From the NCBI RefSeq assembly GCF_000189755.2, contig NZ_KI912183.1, positions 1,676,257 through 1,740,256 on the forward strand: a stretch of 64,000 nt of DNA. Direction: 5' to 3'. The notes under the pieces are model-generated. The model was not told the DNA's origin. It did no database searches and saw only the letters and a program-made list of their open reading frames with translations. Both the position numbers and the translations under genes were made by a program. Numbering within the stretch: the first letter of the stretch is position 1; each line of letters begins with the position of its first letter. This document shows, in pieces, positions 22,501 through 32,665 of the stretch. The stretch is from Desulfotomaculum nigrificans DSM 574 (GTDB taxonomy: Bacteria > Bacillota > Desulfotomaculia > Desulfotomaculales > Desulfotomaculaceae).

Positions 22501-24672
22501 TTATCCCGTAGACACCCTCCTTACTCCATACACATCCTTCACCTTATTAATTTTGTTAATCAAGTATTCCAGTTGCTCCGTGTTGCGGACTTGCATGGCT
22601 AAGCCTACGGTGGCAATTTGATCTTTTCTGGTACGGGCATTAACCCAGCTGGCATTAATCTTAAGATCCATCAGCACGTTTAATACATCGTTTAGGAAGC
22701 CGGGCCGGTCCATACCGGTTACCTCCAGCTTCACCTGGAAGGGGGACTGAAAGTCTTTATCCCAGGCCACTTCCACCACCCGTTCGGGTTCCTCCGTCTT
22801 GATGGGGGCAATATTGGCACAGTCGGCCCGGTGAATGGAAACCCCCCGGCCTCTGGTGATATAACCCACAATGGGGTCACCGGGAACAGGATTACAGCAG
22901 TGGGCCAAACGTATCAACAGGTTATCAATGCCTTTAACCTTGATACCCTGGGTTGGCTTACCCCATTCGGAAGCCTTACCCTCGGCCTTTTTCATCATTT
23001 CCTCGGCCAGCGGCCGCTGCTCCCTTTCACTGCGGTATTCCTCCCGCAGTTTGGCCACCACCTGGCTGGGCAGAATCTGGCCGTCACCTATGGCCGCATA
23101 TAAATCGTCCACTGAAGGTTGGGCAATTCTCTTCGCATATTCCTGTAATTTTTCCCCCCGTACCACCTCCAGTTCCAGCCCTTGTTTGCGGGCCTCCCGC
23201 TCCAGAGCATCTCTGCCCCGGGCAATGTTTTCCTCCCGTCTTTCCTTTTTAAACCATTGTCTGATACGGTTTTTGGCCTGGGAGGTTTTAACAATGTTTA
23301 ACCAGTCTCTGCTAGGGCCGCTACTGGCCTTGGAGGTAATTATTTCAATGATATTACCGTTTTTAAGTTTATAGTCCAGGGGCACGATACGCCCGTTAAC
23401 CTTGGCCCCCACCGTGCGGTGCCCCACATCGGTGTGAATGCGGTAGGCAAAATCCAGGGGGGTGGCTCCGGCGGGTAATTCCATGACATCCCCCTTGGGG
23501 GTAAAGACAAACACAGATTGGGAGAACAAATCAATCTTCAAGTTCTCCATAAATTCCCTGGCATCCCGGGCATCATGCTGAAAGTCCATCATTTGCCGCA
23601 GCCAGGCTAATTTTTTATCCAAATCTTGATCGCCCTGCTTGCCTTCTTTATACTTCCAGTGGGCGGCAATACCATATTCCGCCACCCGGTGCATATCCCA
23701 GGTACGAATTTGGATTTCCACCGGCTCCCCGTTGGGGCCGATAACCGTGGTGTGCAACGACTGATACATGTTGGACTTGGGCATAGCGATATAATCTTTG
23801 AACCGCCCTGGAATGGGTTTCCAAAGAGTGTGAGCAATACCCAAGGCACCATAACAGTCCTTTACCGTGTCCACCAGCACCCGCACTGCCTGCACATCAA
23901 AAATATCCTTTAATTCTTTCTGCTGTTCCACCATCTTTTGGTAAATGGAGTAAAGGTTTTTGGGCCGACCCTGAATTTCCGCCCTAATGTTAACAGCATT
24001 AAGCTTCTCAGCCAACAACCTGATGACTTCCTGGATATATTCTTCCCGTTTGGCTCTGGTCTTGGCAATTTGCATTTTTAAGTGCTGGTATTGTTCCGGC
24101 TCCTTGTAGCGGAAGGAAAGGTCCTCTAGCTCCCACTTAATCTTGTAAATACCCAGCCGGTGGGCCAGTGGGGCAAAGAAAACCAGGGTTTCCTCCGCCA
24201 CTTCCTTTTGCTTTCGTTCGGACTGAAACTGCAACGTTCTTAAGTTATGCAGTCGGTCAGCCAGTTTGATCAAGATTACTCGAATATCCTTGGCCATAGC
24301 CAGGAACATTTTACGCAGATTTTCCGCCTGCCGTTCTTCTCTGGACTGAAATTGGAGTTTACCTAATTTGGTGACCCCGTCCACCATCCGGGCAACTTCA
24401 CTGCCGAAATTATTTTCAATGTCAGCCAGAGTTACACCGGTATCCTCCACCACATCATGCAGTAATCCAGCTGCCACTGTCTTTATATCCAGCTGCAGTT
24501 CGGCCAGGATAATGGCGATGGCCAGAGGATGCACAATGTAATCCTCGCCGGAAATACGTTTCTGCCCCCGATGAGCGTTTTCTGCAAAATTATAAGCCTT
24601 ACGCAGAAAAGCTATATCCGCCGAAGGGTTATACAGTAAAATTTTTTGTTCCAGTTCAAACAGTGAAGACAT
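22501..24672 (-). CDS. relA: (p)ppGpp synthetase/hydrolase
   Basis: 723 residues, the normal length for the bifunctional Firmicutes RelA/SpoT enzyme. The N-terminal HD hydrolase domain has HRGQKRISGEDYIVHPLAIA and AAGLLHDVVEDTGV. The synthetase domain has YQSLHTTVIGPNGEPVEIQI. TGS (FVFTPKGDVMELPAGATPLD), a Zn-finger-like part with HCCNPVPGDPIVGYITRG, and a C-terminal ACT domain follow. It makes and degrades the stringent-response alarmone. It lies 29 bases after apt on the same strand. Confidence 0.97.
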   Translation of the reverse strand: MSSLFELEQKILLYNPSADIAFLRKAYNFAENAHRGQKRISGEDYIVHPLAIAIILAELQLDIKTVAAGLLHDVVEDTGVTLADIENNFGSEVARMVDGVTKLGKLQFQSREERQAENLRKMFLAMAKDIRVILIKLADRLHNLRTLQFQSERKQKEVAEETLVFFAPLAHRLGIYKIKWELEDLSFRYKEPEQYQHLKMQIAKTRAKREEYIQEVIRLLAEKLNAVNIRAEIQGRPKNLYSIYQKMVEQQKELKDIFDVQAVRVLVDTVKDCYGALGIAHTLWKPIPGRFKDYIAMPKSNMYQSLHTTVIGPNGEPVEIQIRTWDMHRVAEYGIAAHWKYKEGKQGDQDLDKKLAWLRQMMDFQHDARDAREFMENLKIDLFSQSVFVFTPKGDVMELPAGATPLDFAYRIHTDVGHRTVGAKVNGRIVPLDYKLKNGNIIEIITSKASSGPSRDWLNIVKTSQAKNRIRQWFKKERREENIARGRDALEREARKQGLELEVVRGEKLQEYAKRIAQPSVDDLYAAIGDGQILPSQVVAKLREEYRSEREQRPLAEEMMKKAEGKASEWGKPTQGIKVKGIDNLLIRLAHCCNPVPGDPIVGYITRGRGVSIHRADCANIAPIKTEEPERVVEVAWDKDFQSPFQVKLEVTGMDRPGFLNDVLNVLMDLKINASWVNARTRKDQIATVGLAMQVRNTEQLEYLINKINKVKDVYGVRRVSTG

Positions 24673-24701
24673 GCCTTAACTCTCCTAAAACCGCTCATTT
24701 A

Positions 24702-25220
24702 TTATGCATCACATTTTATTAAACTGATAACCCGATGGTCACTTAATTTTTCCCGACCACCCAGGCCCAAAAGTTCCATTAAAAAGGCTACGCCAGCCAC
24801 CTGGCCGCCGGACTGCTTGATCAGTTCCACTCCCGCCGCCACGGTTCCCCCGGTGGCCAATACGTCATCCACCAACAGTACCTTCTGGCCGGGTAAAATG
24901 GCCCCCTCATGCATTTCCAGGGAATCCATGCCGTATTCCAATTGGTAGCTATGTTTAATGGTTTTGCCCGGTAACTTGCCCGGCTTTCTGAATAGCACCA
25001 GACCCTTACCCATGTTATAAGCCAGTGGTGCTCCCAGCACAAATCCCCTGGCCTCGGGGCAGGCGATGAGATCTATTTCCATATCTGCACAGGCCTGCGT
25101 CATGGCATCAACCGCTGCTTTAAATGCCTGGCCATCCTGTAATAGGGTAGTAATATCACGAAAATTTACGCCCGGCTTGGGAAAATCCTTGATCAGCCGT
25201 ATCTTATTGGCGAAATCCAT
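24702..25220 (-). CDS. apt: Adenine phosphoribosyltransferase
   Basis: 172 residues, standard length. It converts adenine and PRPP to AMP in purine salvage. The PRPP loop VLLVDDVLATGGT and the family start IRLIKDFPKPGVNFRDITTL are intact. It sits 21 bases behind recJ and 29 before relA, the usual Firmicutes order. ATG is preceded by AGGAGGAAAAAGG. Confidence 0.97.
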   Translation of the reverse strand: MDFANKIRLIKDFPKPGVNFRDITTLLQDGQAFKAAVDAMTQACADMEIDLIACPEARGFVLGAPLAYNMGKGLVLFRKPGKLPGKTIKHSYQLEYGMDSLEMHEGAILPGQKVLLVDDVLATGGTVAAGVELIKQSGGQVAGVAFLMELLGLGGREKLSDHRVISLIKCDA

Positions 25221-25241
25221 AGCCTTTTTCCTCCTTTATCA

Positions 25242-27911
25242 TTAACCCTGTAGCAGCTGCCTTAACTGCAGAGTTGTGGCTGATAAATAATCACTTTGAA
25301 ACTTAATCAGAGCTTGTCTATTCTGTTGGGCCCATTTATATGTAGAAGAATGCTGCAGGTCGGATCTCACGTCAAGATTTATCTTAAAGGTGTAGTTATA
25401 TCCTTGTTTTTCATATTTTATTAAATTAAGCTCCTGAAAAATTTGTAAACCAATTTCCACAGTATGGCTACCCACCCTGGGGCAAATCTCTCTAAGACAC
25501 TGGTAAAGCTCTTCCCAAACCACCTGCTGCTGCCCCAGTTTATCAAACTTATATCGTAAAAGTTTAAATAATTCACCCAGCACCTCACGGTCCGGTGCCA
25601 TAGCTTTTATATGTTCCTGGGCGTCAGGAGCCTGGGCTTTACCACCTAACAGAATTAACCTGCCACCTGTCCCGGGGACCAGAGCCAACTCTTTAGCCTG
25701 GTAAGGCAGGTGGAAAAATATCACTTGTTCAAAGGGATGTTCGGACACCATGGTCGGTGGCAGACTGGTAGAAACCAGCAATTTTATTTTTCCTGCTTGT
25801 AAATATGCTGCCAATTGTTGTAGTTCTTTGGCTTCCAGTAAAGGGTGATATACAGCCAGGTTTGCTCGCCAACTGTGTTCCCCGTAGTTTAAAAGACTGG
25901 CCACCTGCAGCACCTGGGAAGTACTCTCCACCAGTATCAGGCTGGTTGCGCCACGACTTAATATCTGCATTAACCGGGCGATACGGTCCGGATAATCCCT
26001 ATAATCTTCTATAACCCCCGCCCATACCGGGCGGCCGAAAGAAGATGAGCCGTTTCTTTCCGGTTGCCGGCATAACTCCCCTATAGCCGTTGGAATGGAA
26101 CAATCCCGCAGTTTTTCTTTAGGTAAGAACAAAGATTTTTTAAGCAGATCCTGAATTTCCGGGTCTGCTGCATCTAAATTATCACCTAACTCGGAAGTGG
26201 CAGAGCCCACTTGTTTAAATTCCTTAACCTCCAGCTGAACGGAAGCGCGGCCATGCCAGACATTAATGGAAGGAACAAAGGCCATATCTATGGTGTCATT
26301 GGTGGCTAACATTTCACTGTAGGAAGCCATATTAAAGCCAATTCCGTCTAAAATAACATGATCTCCCCGCACTCTTAATTTAAGGTGCCCGCCATTTTTG
26401 CCTACTTCCCGGCAATTAATAACCGTGGCCTCACAACACCCCAGGATAGGACCGGGATTACAGTGTCCAAAGGGAGAAAGTTGATCCAGTTCCTGCACAG
26501 TATCCAGTGATAAATCCGTTAGCTGAACCATGGCATCTAAATCCAGGTTGGGGGTTAACAGTTCCTCGGTTAGTACTTCATCAGCGTATTTATTGATAGC
26601 TAACCTGAAATCGTCAATTTTGTCTGCATCAATACTAAATCCGGCAGCCATGGCATGTCCACCAAATTGTTGTAAATAATCCTGGCAATTAACCATAGCC
26701 TGATACAAATTAAAGCCTGGTATACTTCTGGCGGAACCTTTTCCTTTGCCGTCCTCCAGGCTAATCATTAGCACCGGGCGGTAAAAACGGTCTACCAGCC
26801 GGGAAGCCACAATACCAATAACGCCCGGGTGCCAGTTGGCCGATGACAGCACCAGAACTTTATCTTCTGCCATGGTCGGGTGAGCCTCCAATAATGCCAT
26901 GGCTTCTGACAGTACCTTAGCCTCCACCTGCTGCCGTTCCTGGTTACCTTTATTTAAAGTGGTGGCCAGTTCTTCAGCACAGGTGGGGTCAGAGGCCAGT
27001 AGCAATTCTACTCCCAGGGTGGCGTCTCCCATGCGGCCGGCGGCATTTAACCTGGGTGCCAAACCAAACCCCAATTCCCTGGTACCCAGGCTTTCGCTCC
27101 TGATGCCGCTAATCTTAATTAATGCCTGCAAACCCGGGCGGCAGGTGTTTGATATTTTATCTAAACCGTGTTTAACGATAATACGGTTTTCACCCTGTAA
27201 TGGTACAATATCGGCAACGGTACCAAGGCAGACCAGATCCAGGTATTCTTCCCATTCCCTTTGCCCCAAACCGGCCCGCTGGAATAAGCCTTGGATTAAT
27301 TTTAATGCCACTCCCACCCCGGCCAATTCTTTAAAGGGGTAGTGGCAGTCATTCCGTTTGGGATTCACCACTGCCACTGCCGGCGGTAATATATCCGGCG
27401 GTTCGTGGTGGTCGGTAATTACAATATCCAAAGACAGTTCCCTGGCGGCCGCCACCTCTGCGGCCCCACTGATGCCGCAATCCACCGTCACCACCAGGGT
27501 CACACCTTGTTCAACTGCCCGTTCCAGGGCCTCCTTGTTCAGGCCGTATCCTTCTTCCAGCCGGTGGGGGATAAAATAGTCCACCTGGCAGCCCAGCTTA
27601 CGCAGGGCTAACACCAAAATGGTGGTACCGGTTATACCATCCACATCGTAGTCACCATAAACTAATATGTATTCTCCCTTTTCCCTGGCCAATAAAATAC
27701 GCTCCACTGCTTTTTCCATGTCCTTCATCAACCAGGGACTGAACAGCCGGTTTAATTCGCTGCCCAGAAAAGCCCTGGCCTGGTCAACGGTATATATTCC
27801 TCGGTTAATTAACAATTGAGCCAGGATATGGGAAACGCCTAATTCCGTTGAAATAATGTGCTGTAATGCCGGATTGGGTGATTTAACACGCCACTTTTTT
27901 GGTCTTTGCAT
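25242..27911 (-). CDS. recJ: Single-strand-specific DNA exonuclease RecJ
   Basis: 889 residues. DHH-family motifs are clear: VYGDYDVDGITGTTIL (motif I), VTVDCGISG, VITDHHEPPD (the DHH box), and DHHA1-type residues QFGGHAMAAGFSID. It degrades ssDNA 5' to 3' in recombination and repair. After the OB-like domain there is a further ~300-residue C-terminal part, as in the longer Firmicutes RecJ proteins. It is the first gene of the recJ-apt-relA-dtd group. Confidence 0.95.
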   Translation of the reverse strand: MQRPKKWRVKSPNPALQHIISTELGVSHILAQLLINRGIYTVDQARAFLGSELNRLFSPWLMKDMEKAVERILLAREKGEYILVYGDYDVDGITGTTILVLALRKLGCQVDYFIPHRLEEGYGLNKEALERAVEQGVTLVVTVDCGISGAAEVAAARELSLDIVITDHHEPPDILPPAVAVVNPKRNDCHYPFKELAGVGVALKLIQGLFQRAGLGQREWEEYLDLVCLGTVADIVPLQGENRIIVKHGLDKISNTCRPGLQALIKISGIRSESLGTRELGFGLAPRLNAAGRMGDATLGVELLLASDPTCAEELATTLNKGNQERQQVEAKVLSEAMALLEAHPTMAEDKVLVLSSANWHPGVIGIVASRLVDRFYRPVLMISLEDGKGKGSARSIPGFNLYQAMVNCQDYLQQFGGHAMAAGFSIDADKIDDFRLAINKYADEVLTEELLTPNLDLDAMVQLTDLSLDTVQELDQLSPFGHCNPGPILGCCEATVINCREVGKNGGHLKLRVRGDHVILDGIGFNMASYSEMLATNDTIDMAFVPSINVWHGRASVQLEVKEFKQVGSATSELGDNLDAADPEIQDLLKKSLFLPKEKLRDCSIPTAIGELCRQPERNGSSSFGRPVWAGVIEDYRDYPDRIARLMQILSRGATSLILVESTSQVLQVASLLNYGEHSWRANLAVYHPLLEAKELQQLAAYLQAGKIKLLVSTSLPPTMVSEHPFEQVIFFHLPYQAKELALVPGTGGRLILLGGKAQAPDAQEHIKAMAPDREVLGELFKLLRYKFDKLGQQQVVWEELYQCLREICPRVGSHTVEIGLQIFQELNLIKYEKQGYNYTFKINLDVRSDLQHSSTYKWAQQNRQALIKFQSDYLSATTLQLRQLLQG

Positions 27912-28102
27912 TTCTGTCCCTCGGTAAATTCAGTAAAATATAGTTAAATTATAAAGCAGCAATAAGCATTGAAAAAGAGTATACGGTTAATTTACTAACT
28001 GAAAATAAATTTTTTAGATACTAACGAATAAACCATCATGGTTTTGTCAATACTCTTTTTAGAAAACATTAACTAACTTCTTAGTAAAGGGGTTGTAATT
28101 TA

Positions 28103-28378
28103 ATGACTGAACTTACTATCTCTCAATATTTTAAGGAAGTGGGCAACAGGTTACCGGAGGAAGCAGACAGAGTGCTGCGGGCTCTCATTGATGAAGGTAA
28201 AATGAATAAGGAAGAACTGTCCTTGACTGCTAAAGTTAAACGGGCAGTGCTGGACCATGTGGTTATGCAACTGTTTGCCCTGGGCCTGGTGGAGGTCACT
28301 TCCGAGGGCAAAAGCAAGATTTGCTCGTTAACCAAGCTGGGTGAAGATTACCTGGAATTAATGAAACCAGCTATTTAA
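28103..28378 (+). CDS. Small winged-helix-like hypothetical protein (91 aa)
   Basis: I do not recognise a named family. The order of helices and the end LGLVEVTSEGKSKICSLTKL plus GEDYLELM look like a winged-helix DNA-binding fold (helix, recognition helix, wing, helix). Start ATG has AAAGGGG upstream, and a terminator follows. It is transcribed alone, divergent from recJ and convergent with the amino-acid ABC genes. Confidence 0.7.
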   Translation: MTELTISQYFKEVGNRLPEEADRVLRALIDEGKMNKEELSLTAKVKRAVLDHVVMQLFALGLVEVTSEGKSKICSLTKLGEDYLELMKPAI

Positions 28379-28382
28379 ACTT

Positions 28383-28428
28383 CTAAGCCCTTGTTCTCTC
28401 CAGAAGGTGAGCCCAAGGGCTTTGTTCA
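28383..28428 (+). terminator. Terminator of the 91-aa gene
   Basis: AAGCCCTTG ... CAAGGGCTTTGTT, arms 9-10 bases, directly after the stop codon. Confidence 0.75.
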
Positions 28429-28525
28429 CTTTAGCTGCTCAAAACCTCACCCCACACCAATATCATGAAAAATATGGCATATGGTGGGTTGATTTCCTAA
28501 CAATGTTAATTGTATCCTATTAAAA

Positions 28526-28558
28526 CCAAAAACCCCCGCCATAAGCAGGGTTTTTAAT
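28526..28558 (-). terminator. Terminator of the amino-acid ABC operon
   Basis: On the minus strand AAAAACCCTGCTTATGGCGGGGGTTTTTGG, right after the ATPase gene stop. Confidence 0.8.
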
Positions 28559-29281
28559 TTAAAGAATTTTATTTAAGAATGCTCTGGTGCGTTCATTTTG
28601 CGGGTTGCCAAAGATTTGCTCAGGCGTACCTTGCTCGATAATTCTTCCTTCATCCATAAATAGCACCCGGTCCCCTACTTCACGGGCAAAGCCCATTTCG
28701 TGGGTTACTACCACCATGGTCATACCACTTTTGGCCAAGTCTTTCATAACCCCCAAAACTTCCCCCACCATTTCCGGGTCCAGGGCTGACGTGGGTTCGT
28801 CAAACAACATAACTTTGGGCTGCATAGCCAGGGCTCTGGCGATGGCTACCCTTTGTTGCTGACCGCCGGATAACTGGTCGGGATACACATTCTCTTTTTC
28901 TTGTAACCCCACCTTGGCCAGCAAATCCCTAGCAATTTTGGTGGCCTCATGTTCCGGCATTTTTTTGACCTTCATCGGGGCCAGAGTAATATTTTGCAGG
29001 GCGGTCTTATGGGGAAACAAATTAAAGCGTTGGAACACCATGCCTACGTTTTGCCGGATTTTATTGATATCTGTCCCTTTGTCAGTAATGCACATACCAT
29101 CAATGGTGATCTGGCCGGAGGTAGGTTCCTCCAATAGGTTTAAACAACGTAAAAAAGTACTTTTCCCAGAACCGGAGGGACCGATAATTACCACCACTTC
29201 CTGTTCTGCCACATGTAAATCAATGCCCCGGAGGACTTCTAATTTATCAAATTGCTTGTGTATGTTTTTAGCTGTGATCAC
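28559..29281 (-). CDS. glnQ: Polar amino-acid ABC transporter ATPase
   Basis: About 240 residues. Walker [11 protein letters not shown]-loop in [15 protein letters not shown], signature [16 protein letters not shown], Walker [16 protein letters not shown] and the switch histidine VVTHEMGFA match the GlnQ/HisP group. I place the start at GTG 29281 because AAGGAGG lies nine bases before it and the product then begins like the family ([10 protein letters not shown]). This overlaps the permease end by 14 bases. It energises uptake together with the permease and binding protein encoded before it. The amino acid is not determined. Confidence 0.94.
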   Translation of the reverse strand: MITAKNIHKQFDKLEVLRGIDLHVAEQEVVVIIGPSGSGKSTFLRCLNLLEEPTSGQITIDGMCITDKGTDINKIRQNVGMVFQRFNLFPHKTALQNITLAPMKVKKMPEHEATKIARDLLAKVGLQEKENVYPDQLSGGQQQRVAIARALAMQPKVMLFDEPTSALDPEMVGEVLGVMKDLAKSGMTMVVVTHEMGFAREVGDRVLFMDEGRIIEQGTPEQIFGNPQNERTRAFLNKIL

Positions 29282-29933
29282 TGGTCTTAAGCCTCCTTTC
29301 CATACGGTGAACAAAGAAGTGGGATATTAGTAAGGTCATAATCAGGTATATAAGTGCTACCGCCAGCCAAATCTCGATGGCCCGATAAGTAGTGGCGATA
29401 ATTAATTGCCCGGTACGGGCCAGTTCGGCCAAACCAATTACTGATACCAGAGAAGTATCTTTCATCATGGCAATGAATTCGTTACCCAGGGGTGGTATAA
29501 CTCTTTTAAAGGCCTGAGGTAAAATAATATACCTCATAGCTTGTGCATAAGTCATACCAAGGGAACGGGCGGCCTCCATTTGCCCCCGCTCAATCGACTG
29601 TATACCGGCCCGAAAAATTTCTGCCACATAGGCCCCACTGTTAAGGCTGCAGGCAACTACTGCCACTGAAAAGGCATTGACCGGGTGGCCGATGAGCTGA
29701 GGTAAGCCAAAAAAAACCATAAACAGCTGCACTAATAAAGGTGTTCCCCGAAAAAACTCGGTATAAGCCACGGCCAGTGATTTTAAAATACCAATACCGC
29801 TTATCCTGGCCAAAGCAATAAACAACCCGATGATACAGCCAAAAAAAACAGCTAAGGCAGTCAATTCAATGGTTAGCTTCAAGCCCACCAGCAAAGCTGG
29901 TAATGCATCAAATATTACTTGTAATGTATCCAT
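29268..29933 (-). CDS. Polar amino-acid ABC transporter permease
   Basis: 221 residues with the HisM/GlnP layout: [38 protein letters not shown] and the EAA loop [20 protein letters not shown]. Five membrane helices are visible. It overlaps the ATPase gene by 14 bases. A strong stem-loop separates it from the binding-protein gene upstream. Confidence 0.94.
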   Translation of the reverse strand: MDTLQVIFDALPALLVGLKLTIELTALAVFFGCIIGLFIALARISGIGILKSLAVAYTEFFRGTPLLVQLFMVFFGLPQLIGHPVNAFSVAVVACSLNSGAYVAEIFRAGIQSIERGQMEAARSLGMTYAQAMRYIILPQAFKRVIPPLGNEFIAMMKDTSLVSVIGLAELARTGQLIIATTYRAIEIWLAVALIYLIMTLLISHFFVHRMERRLKTSDHS

Positions 29934-29998
29934 TCATTCACCATCCTTAATTATCCTATGTTTATCGCAGGAGGACAAATTTTAAAATTTCTAAGCAC

Positions 29999-30036
29999 AA
30001 AATATGCGTAACATTTACTGTTACGCATATTTTTAT
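29999..30036. terminator. Stem-loop between binding-protein and permease genes
   Basis: AAAATATGCGTAACA-TTTAC-TGTTACGCATATTTTT is a long near-perfect hairpin, U-rich on both strands. Placed inside an operon after the first gene, such structures usually lower downstream transcription or protect the upstream mRNA end. This would leave binding protein in excess over permease. Confidence 0.75.
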
Positions 30037-30060
30037 TTTATATCATTTTATTCACCGAGT

Positions 30061-30870
30061 CTATTCCTTTGGGGGTTCTTCGTTAAACCACTTCTTGTAA
30101 ATTTCTGCGTACTTACCATTTTCTTTAATTTTCTTAAGGGCGGCGTTTAACTTTTCTAAGACCTCGGTCTTATTCTTAGGTACCGCAATGCCATAATCTT
30201 CAGATGTAAGTTTTTCACCCACCAGTTTAACATCATTCTTAGCTACTTTATCCATAAAGTATTTAAGAACAGGGTAATCATTAATTACTGCATCTACACT
30301 ACCATTTTTCAAGTCCAACAAGACCTGGTCACTGTTGCTGAAATAAACGATTTTATCTTTAGTGGTAACTTTTTCAGCCATCTTAGCACCGGTGGTACCG
30401 CTCTGAACTGCAATTTTCTTGCCCTTTAGATCATCAAAACCTTTAATGTCATTGTTTTTGGCTTGTACAGCAACAATTAAGCCGGACTTGTAATAGGGAT
30501 CTGTAAAGTTAACCACCTGTTTACGCTCTTCATTAATGGACATACCAGAAACTGCAACATCTATTTGGCCAGTCTGTAAAGCCGGAATTAAACCGTCAAA
30601 GTTCATGTTGCGGAAGTCAAGCTCATAGCCGGCCTCTTCGCAAAGGGCGGTAATTAAGTCCACGTCAAAACCAGTGGGCTTACCGTTCTCAACAAATTCA
30701 AAGGGTGCAAAGGCAGCATCTGAACCAACAACTAACTTCGGCTTAGCAGCGTCCTTAGGCTGTTCCTTAGCGGTCTCCTGGGCGGGTTTGTTGCCTCCAC
30801 ATCCCACCACGGCCACTGTCAAAGCCACTACCAGTAGGCCCAGCAGACCATACTTCAGGATCTTTTTCAT
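30061..30870 (-). CDS. Amino-acid ABC transporter substrate-binding lipoprotein
   Basis: 269 residues. A lipoprotein signal peptide ends in the lipobox VVGC, so cysteine ~24 anchors it to the membrane. The mature part is a periplasmic-binding-protein type 2 fold: VVGSDAAFAPFEFVENGKPT, GFDVDLITALCEEAGYEL and DLKGKKIAVQSGTTGA, the family 3 pattern. AGGAGGAGATAA precedes the ATG. It is the first gene of the transporter operon. Confidence 0.95.
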   Translation of the reverse strand: MKKILKYGLLGLLVVALTVAVVGCGGNKPAQETAKEQPKDAAKPKLVVGSDAAFAPFEFVENGKPTGFDVDLITALCEEAGYELDFRNMNFDGLIPALQTGQIDVAVSGMSINEERKQVVNFTDPYYKSGLIVAVQAKNNDIKGFDDLKGKKIAVQSGTTGAKMAEKVTTKDKIVYFSNSDQVLLDLKNGSVDAVINDYPVLKYFMDKVAKNDVKLVGEKLTSEDYGIAVPKNKTEVLEKLNAALKKIKENGKYAEIYKKWFNEEPPKE

Positions 30871-30889
30871 TAAATTATCTCCTCCTTAA

Positions 30890-31176
30890 TTAAATTTACC
30901 CTCGTTTTTATACACCCGTGCAAGAACTTACACATTTTGACAAACATGTATAAATACTTACACAAACTAATAAAAATTTAACGATGTGTAAATTCGACTA
31001 TGTTATTTAATTTCCTGCTCGCCGGTCAGAAATTTTTTTAGTAAATCTTGTAGCAAGTTCCTTATTAATGTAGTCCCTTAAAATCAGCAGGTAGCACTAA
31101 ATTTGACAAGCAGCAAGTAAAATGAGAAAATTAGTAGTATGCCAATTAACCAACAAATTAGAGGGGCAGAATTATC
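30890..31176. promoter_or_regulatory. Divergent promoter region with repeated TGTGTAA / TTACACA elements
   Basis: Between the binding-protein gene and the EamA gene, TTACACA-like elements repeat near 30930, 30958 and 30987. One of them forms the imperfect palindrome TGTATAAATACTTACA. That resembles an ArgR-type or other amino-acid regulator box, but I cannot assign it. TTGACA near 31103 may be a -35 element for the plus-strand gene. No coding sequence is visible. Confidence 0.3.
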
Positions 31177-32073
31177 ATGTCAACATCACAACAAATAAAA
31201 GCTGATTTGGCATTAGTGGCCATTACCTGTGCTTGGGGCGTTACCTTTGTATTGGTACAGCAAGCGTTATCAGGCATTGGTCCTTATTACTTTATCGGTC
31301 TACGGTTTACCATCGCCTTTGGTTTTTTAGCTTTAATATATTGGAAGCGGTTGGCCCAACTTGATTGGAGCACCATTAAGGCCGGATTAATCATTGGTTC
31401 TTTTTTATTTGGCGGTTACGCTTTTCAGACGGTGGGCTTAAAATATACCACTGTCTCCAACTCCGGCTTTATTACCGGGCTTTCCGTGGTGCTGGTGCCG
31501 ATTACCACGGCCTTATTAAACCGGAAACCCCCCGGCCTGATAACTACCTTAGGGGTAGTCAGTGCAACTTTGGGGTTAGGCTTACTGTCATTAGGTGATA
31601 ACTTAACCGTTAACCTGGGGGATGTGTTAACCTTTTTTAGCGCCTTAAGTTATGCCGGCCAAATTATCTTAGTAGGTAAATATGCCTCCCGCCATGACCC
31701 GATATTGCTGGCAATTTTACAAATCGGCGTGGTGGCTTTAATCAGTATGGCCTGCGGTGCAGTGGGAGAAACCTTCCCGCAACACTTTACCAAGCCTGTT
31801 CGGATCGGTCTTTTAATTACCGCTATCCCAGCCACCGCCATAGCCTTTTTAGTCCAAAACTTGGTGCAAAGATATACCTCCCCCACCCACACCGCCATTA
31901 TATTTATTATGGAGCCGGTTTTTGCTGCCGGCACCGCCTGGCTTTTGACCGGAGAAATGCTAACCGGACGCCAGTGGGTAGGCTGCCTGTTAATTCTGGC
32001 CGGTATGCTGGTAACTGAGTTAAAAGATGCCCTGACCTCAGAGACCGCTCCGGTAAAAACCGAAGATACTTAA
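31177..32073 (+). CDS. EamA/DMT-family transporter
   Basis: 298 residues and ten hydrophobic segments in two EamA repeats. The first begins ADLALVAITCAWGVTFVLVQ; the second has VQRYTSPTHTAIIFIMEPVF and GEMLTGRQWVGCLLILAGM. DMT transporters export metabolites or amino acids; the substrate is unknown. It is divergent from the amino-acid uptake operon, which fits an amino-acid export role but does not prove it. Confidence 0.92.
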   Translation: MSTSQQIKADLALVAITCAWGVTFVLVQQALSGIGPYYFIGLRFTIAFGFLALIYWKRLAQLDWSTIKAGLIIGSFLFGGYAFQTVGLKYTTVSNSGFITGLSVVLVPITTALLNRKPPGLITTLGVVSATLGLGLLSLGDNLTVNLGDVLTFFSALSYAGQIILVGKYASRHDPILLAILQIGVVALISMACGAVGETFPQHFTKPVRIGLLITAIPATAIAFLVQNLVQRYTSPTHTAIIFIMEPVFAAGTAWLLTGEMLTGRQWVGCLLILAGMLVTELKDALTSETAPVKTEDT

Positions 32074-32146
32074 AACTAATACCCTTAAAAGATGATAACC
32101 CACAGGCTAGTTTACTGGGCCTATGGGTTATTATATACCTTATCAT

Positions 32147-32665
32147 TCATTTGCTTCTTGGTTTTAGCCGGTTACTGATTTCTTGGAGTTCCTTATTGAA
32201 GCTTGCAATGGTTTTGCCCTGAGCAATGCCCTGGGAAACTCTTTTTATTCTGGTGACAATATCAACGTCCGAGGTAACTGTAACGGTATAGCCGGGTACC
32301 AGTTTTTTAACCCGGTTTAAAACATTTTTCTCCACTTGAGCAGATTTACTTTTTTCCAGGTTGGCGTTTAAATCCAGTCCCAGATAAACATTTTTGCCGG
32401 AGACAACCGCCGCAGACCCACGTACCCCTTGCACTTTATTGGCCTCATTGACAACCTTATCTGCTATGTGCCTGGGATAGGCCTGGTTAGGGTTAGTAGC
32501 CTTTTGTGTGTTGGGATTGGTTTGACTAGTGGGCGACGGAATATTGCCGGTGTTCTTCGGTTCCGGTTTCTTAGCGGCTTGACAGCCACCCAGGACCAAA
32601 GATGCTCCCAGTAAAAGTGTCAGGGGTAGAAATAATAGCTTCTTGGATGTAGCCAAGATTGGCAC
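32147..32665 (-). CDS. YhcN/YlaJ-family sporulation lipoprotein
   Basis: 172 residues. The signal peptide LFLPLTLLLGASLVLGGC ends in a lipobox, followed by a Pro/Asn/Thr linker. The C-terminal domain (HIADKVVNEANKVQGVRGSA then AVVSGKNVYLGLDL) is the YhcN/YlaJ domain of spore-membrane lipoproteins. Function in Bacillus: spore germination or outgrowth. Supports a spore-forming host. Confidence 0.88.
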   Translation of the reverse strand: MPILATSKKLLFLPLTLLLGASLVLGGCQAAKKPEPKNTGNIPSPTSQTNPNTQKATNPNQAYPRHIADKVVNEANKVQGVRGSAAVVSGKNVYLGLDLNANLEKSKSAQVEKNVLNRVKKLVPGYTVTVTSDVDIVTRIKRVSQGIAQGKTIASFNKELQEISNRLKPRSK

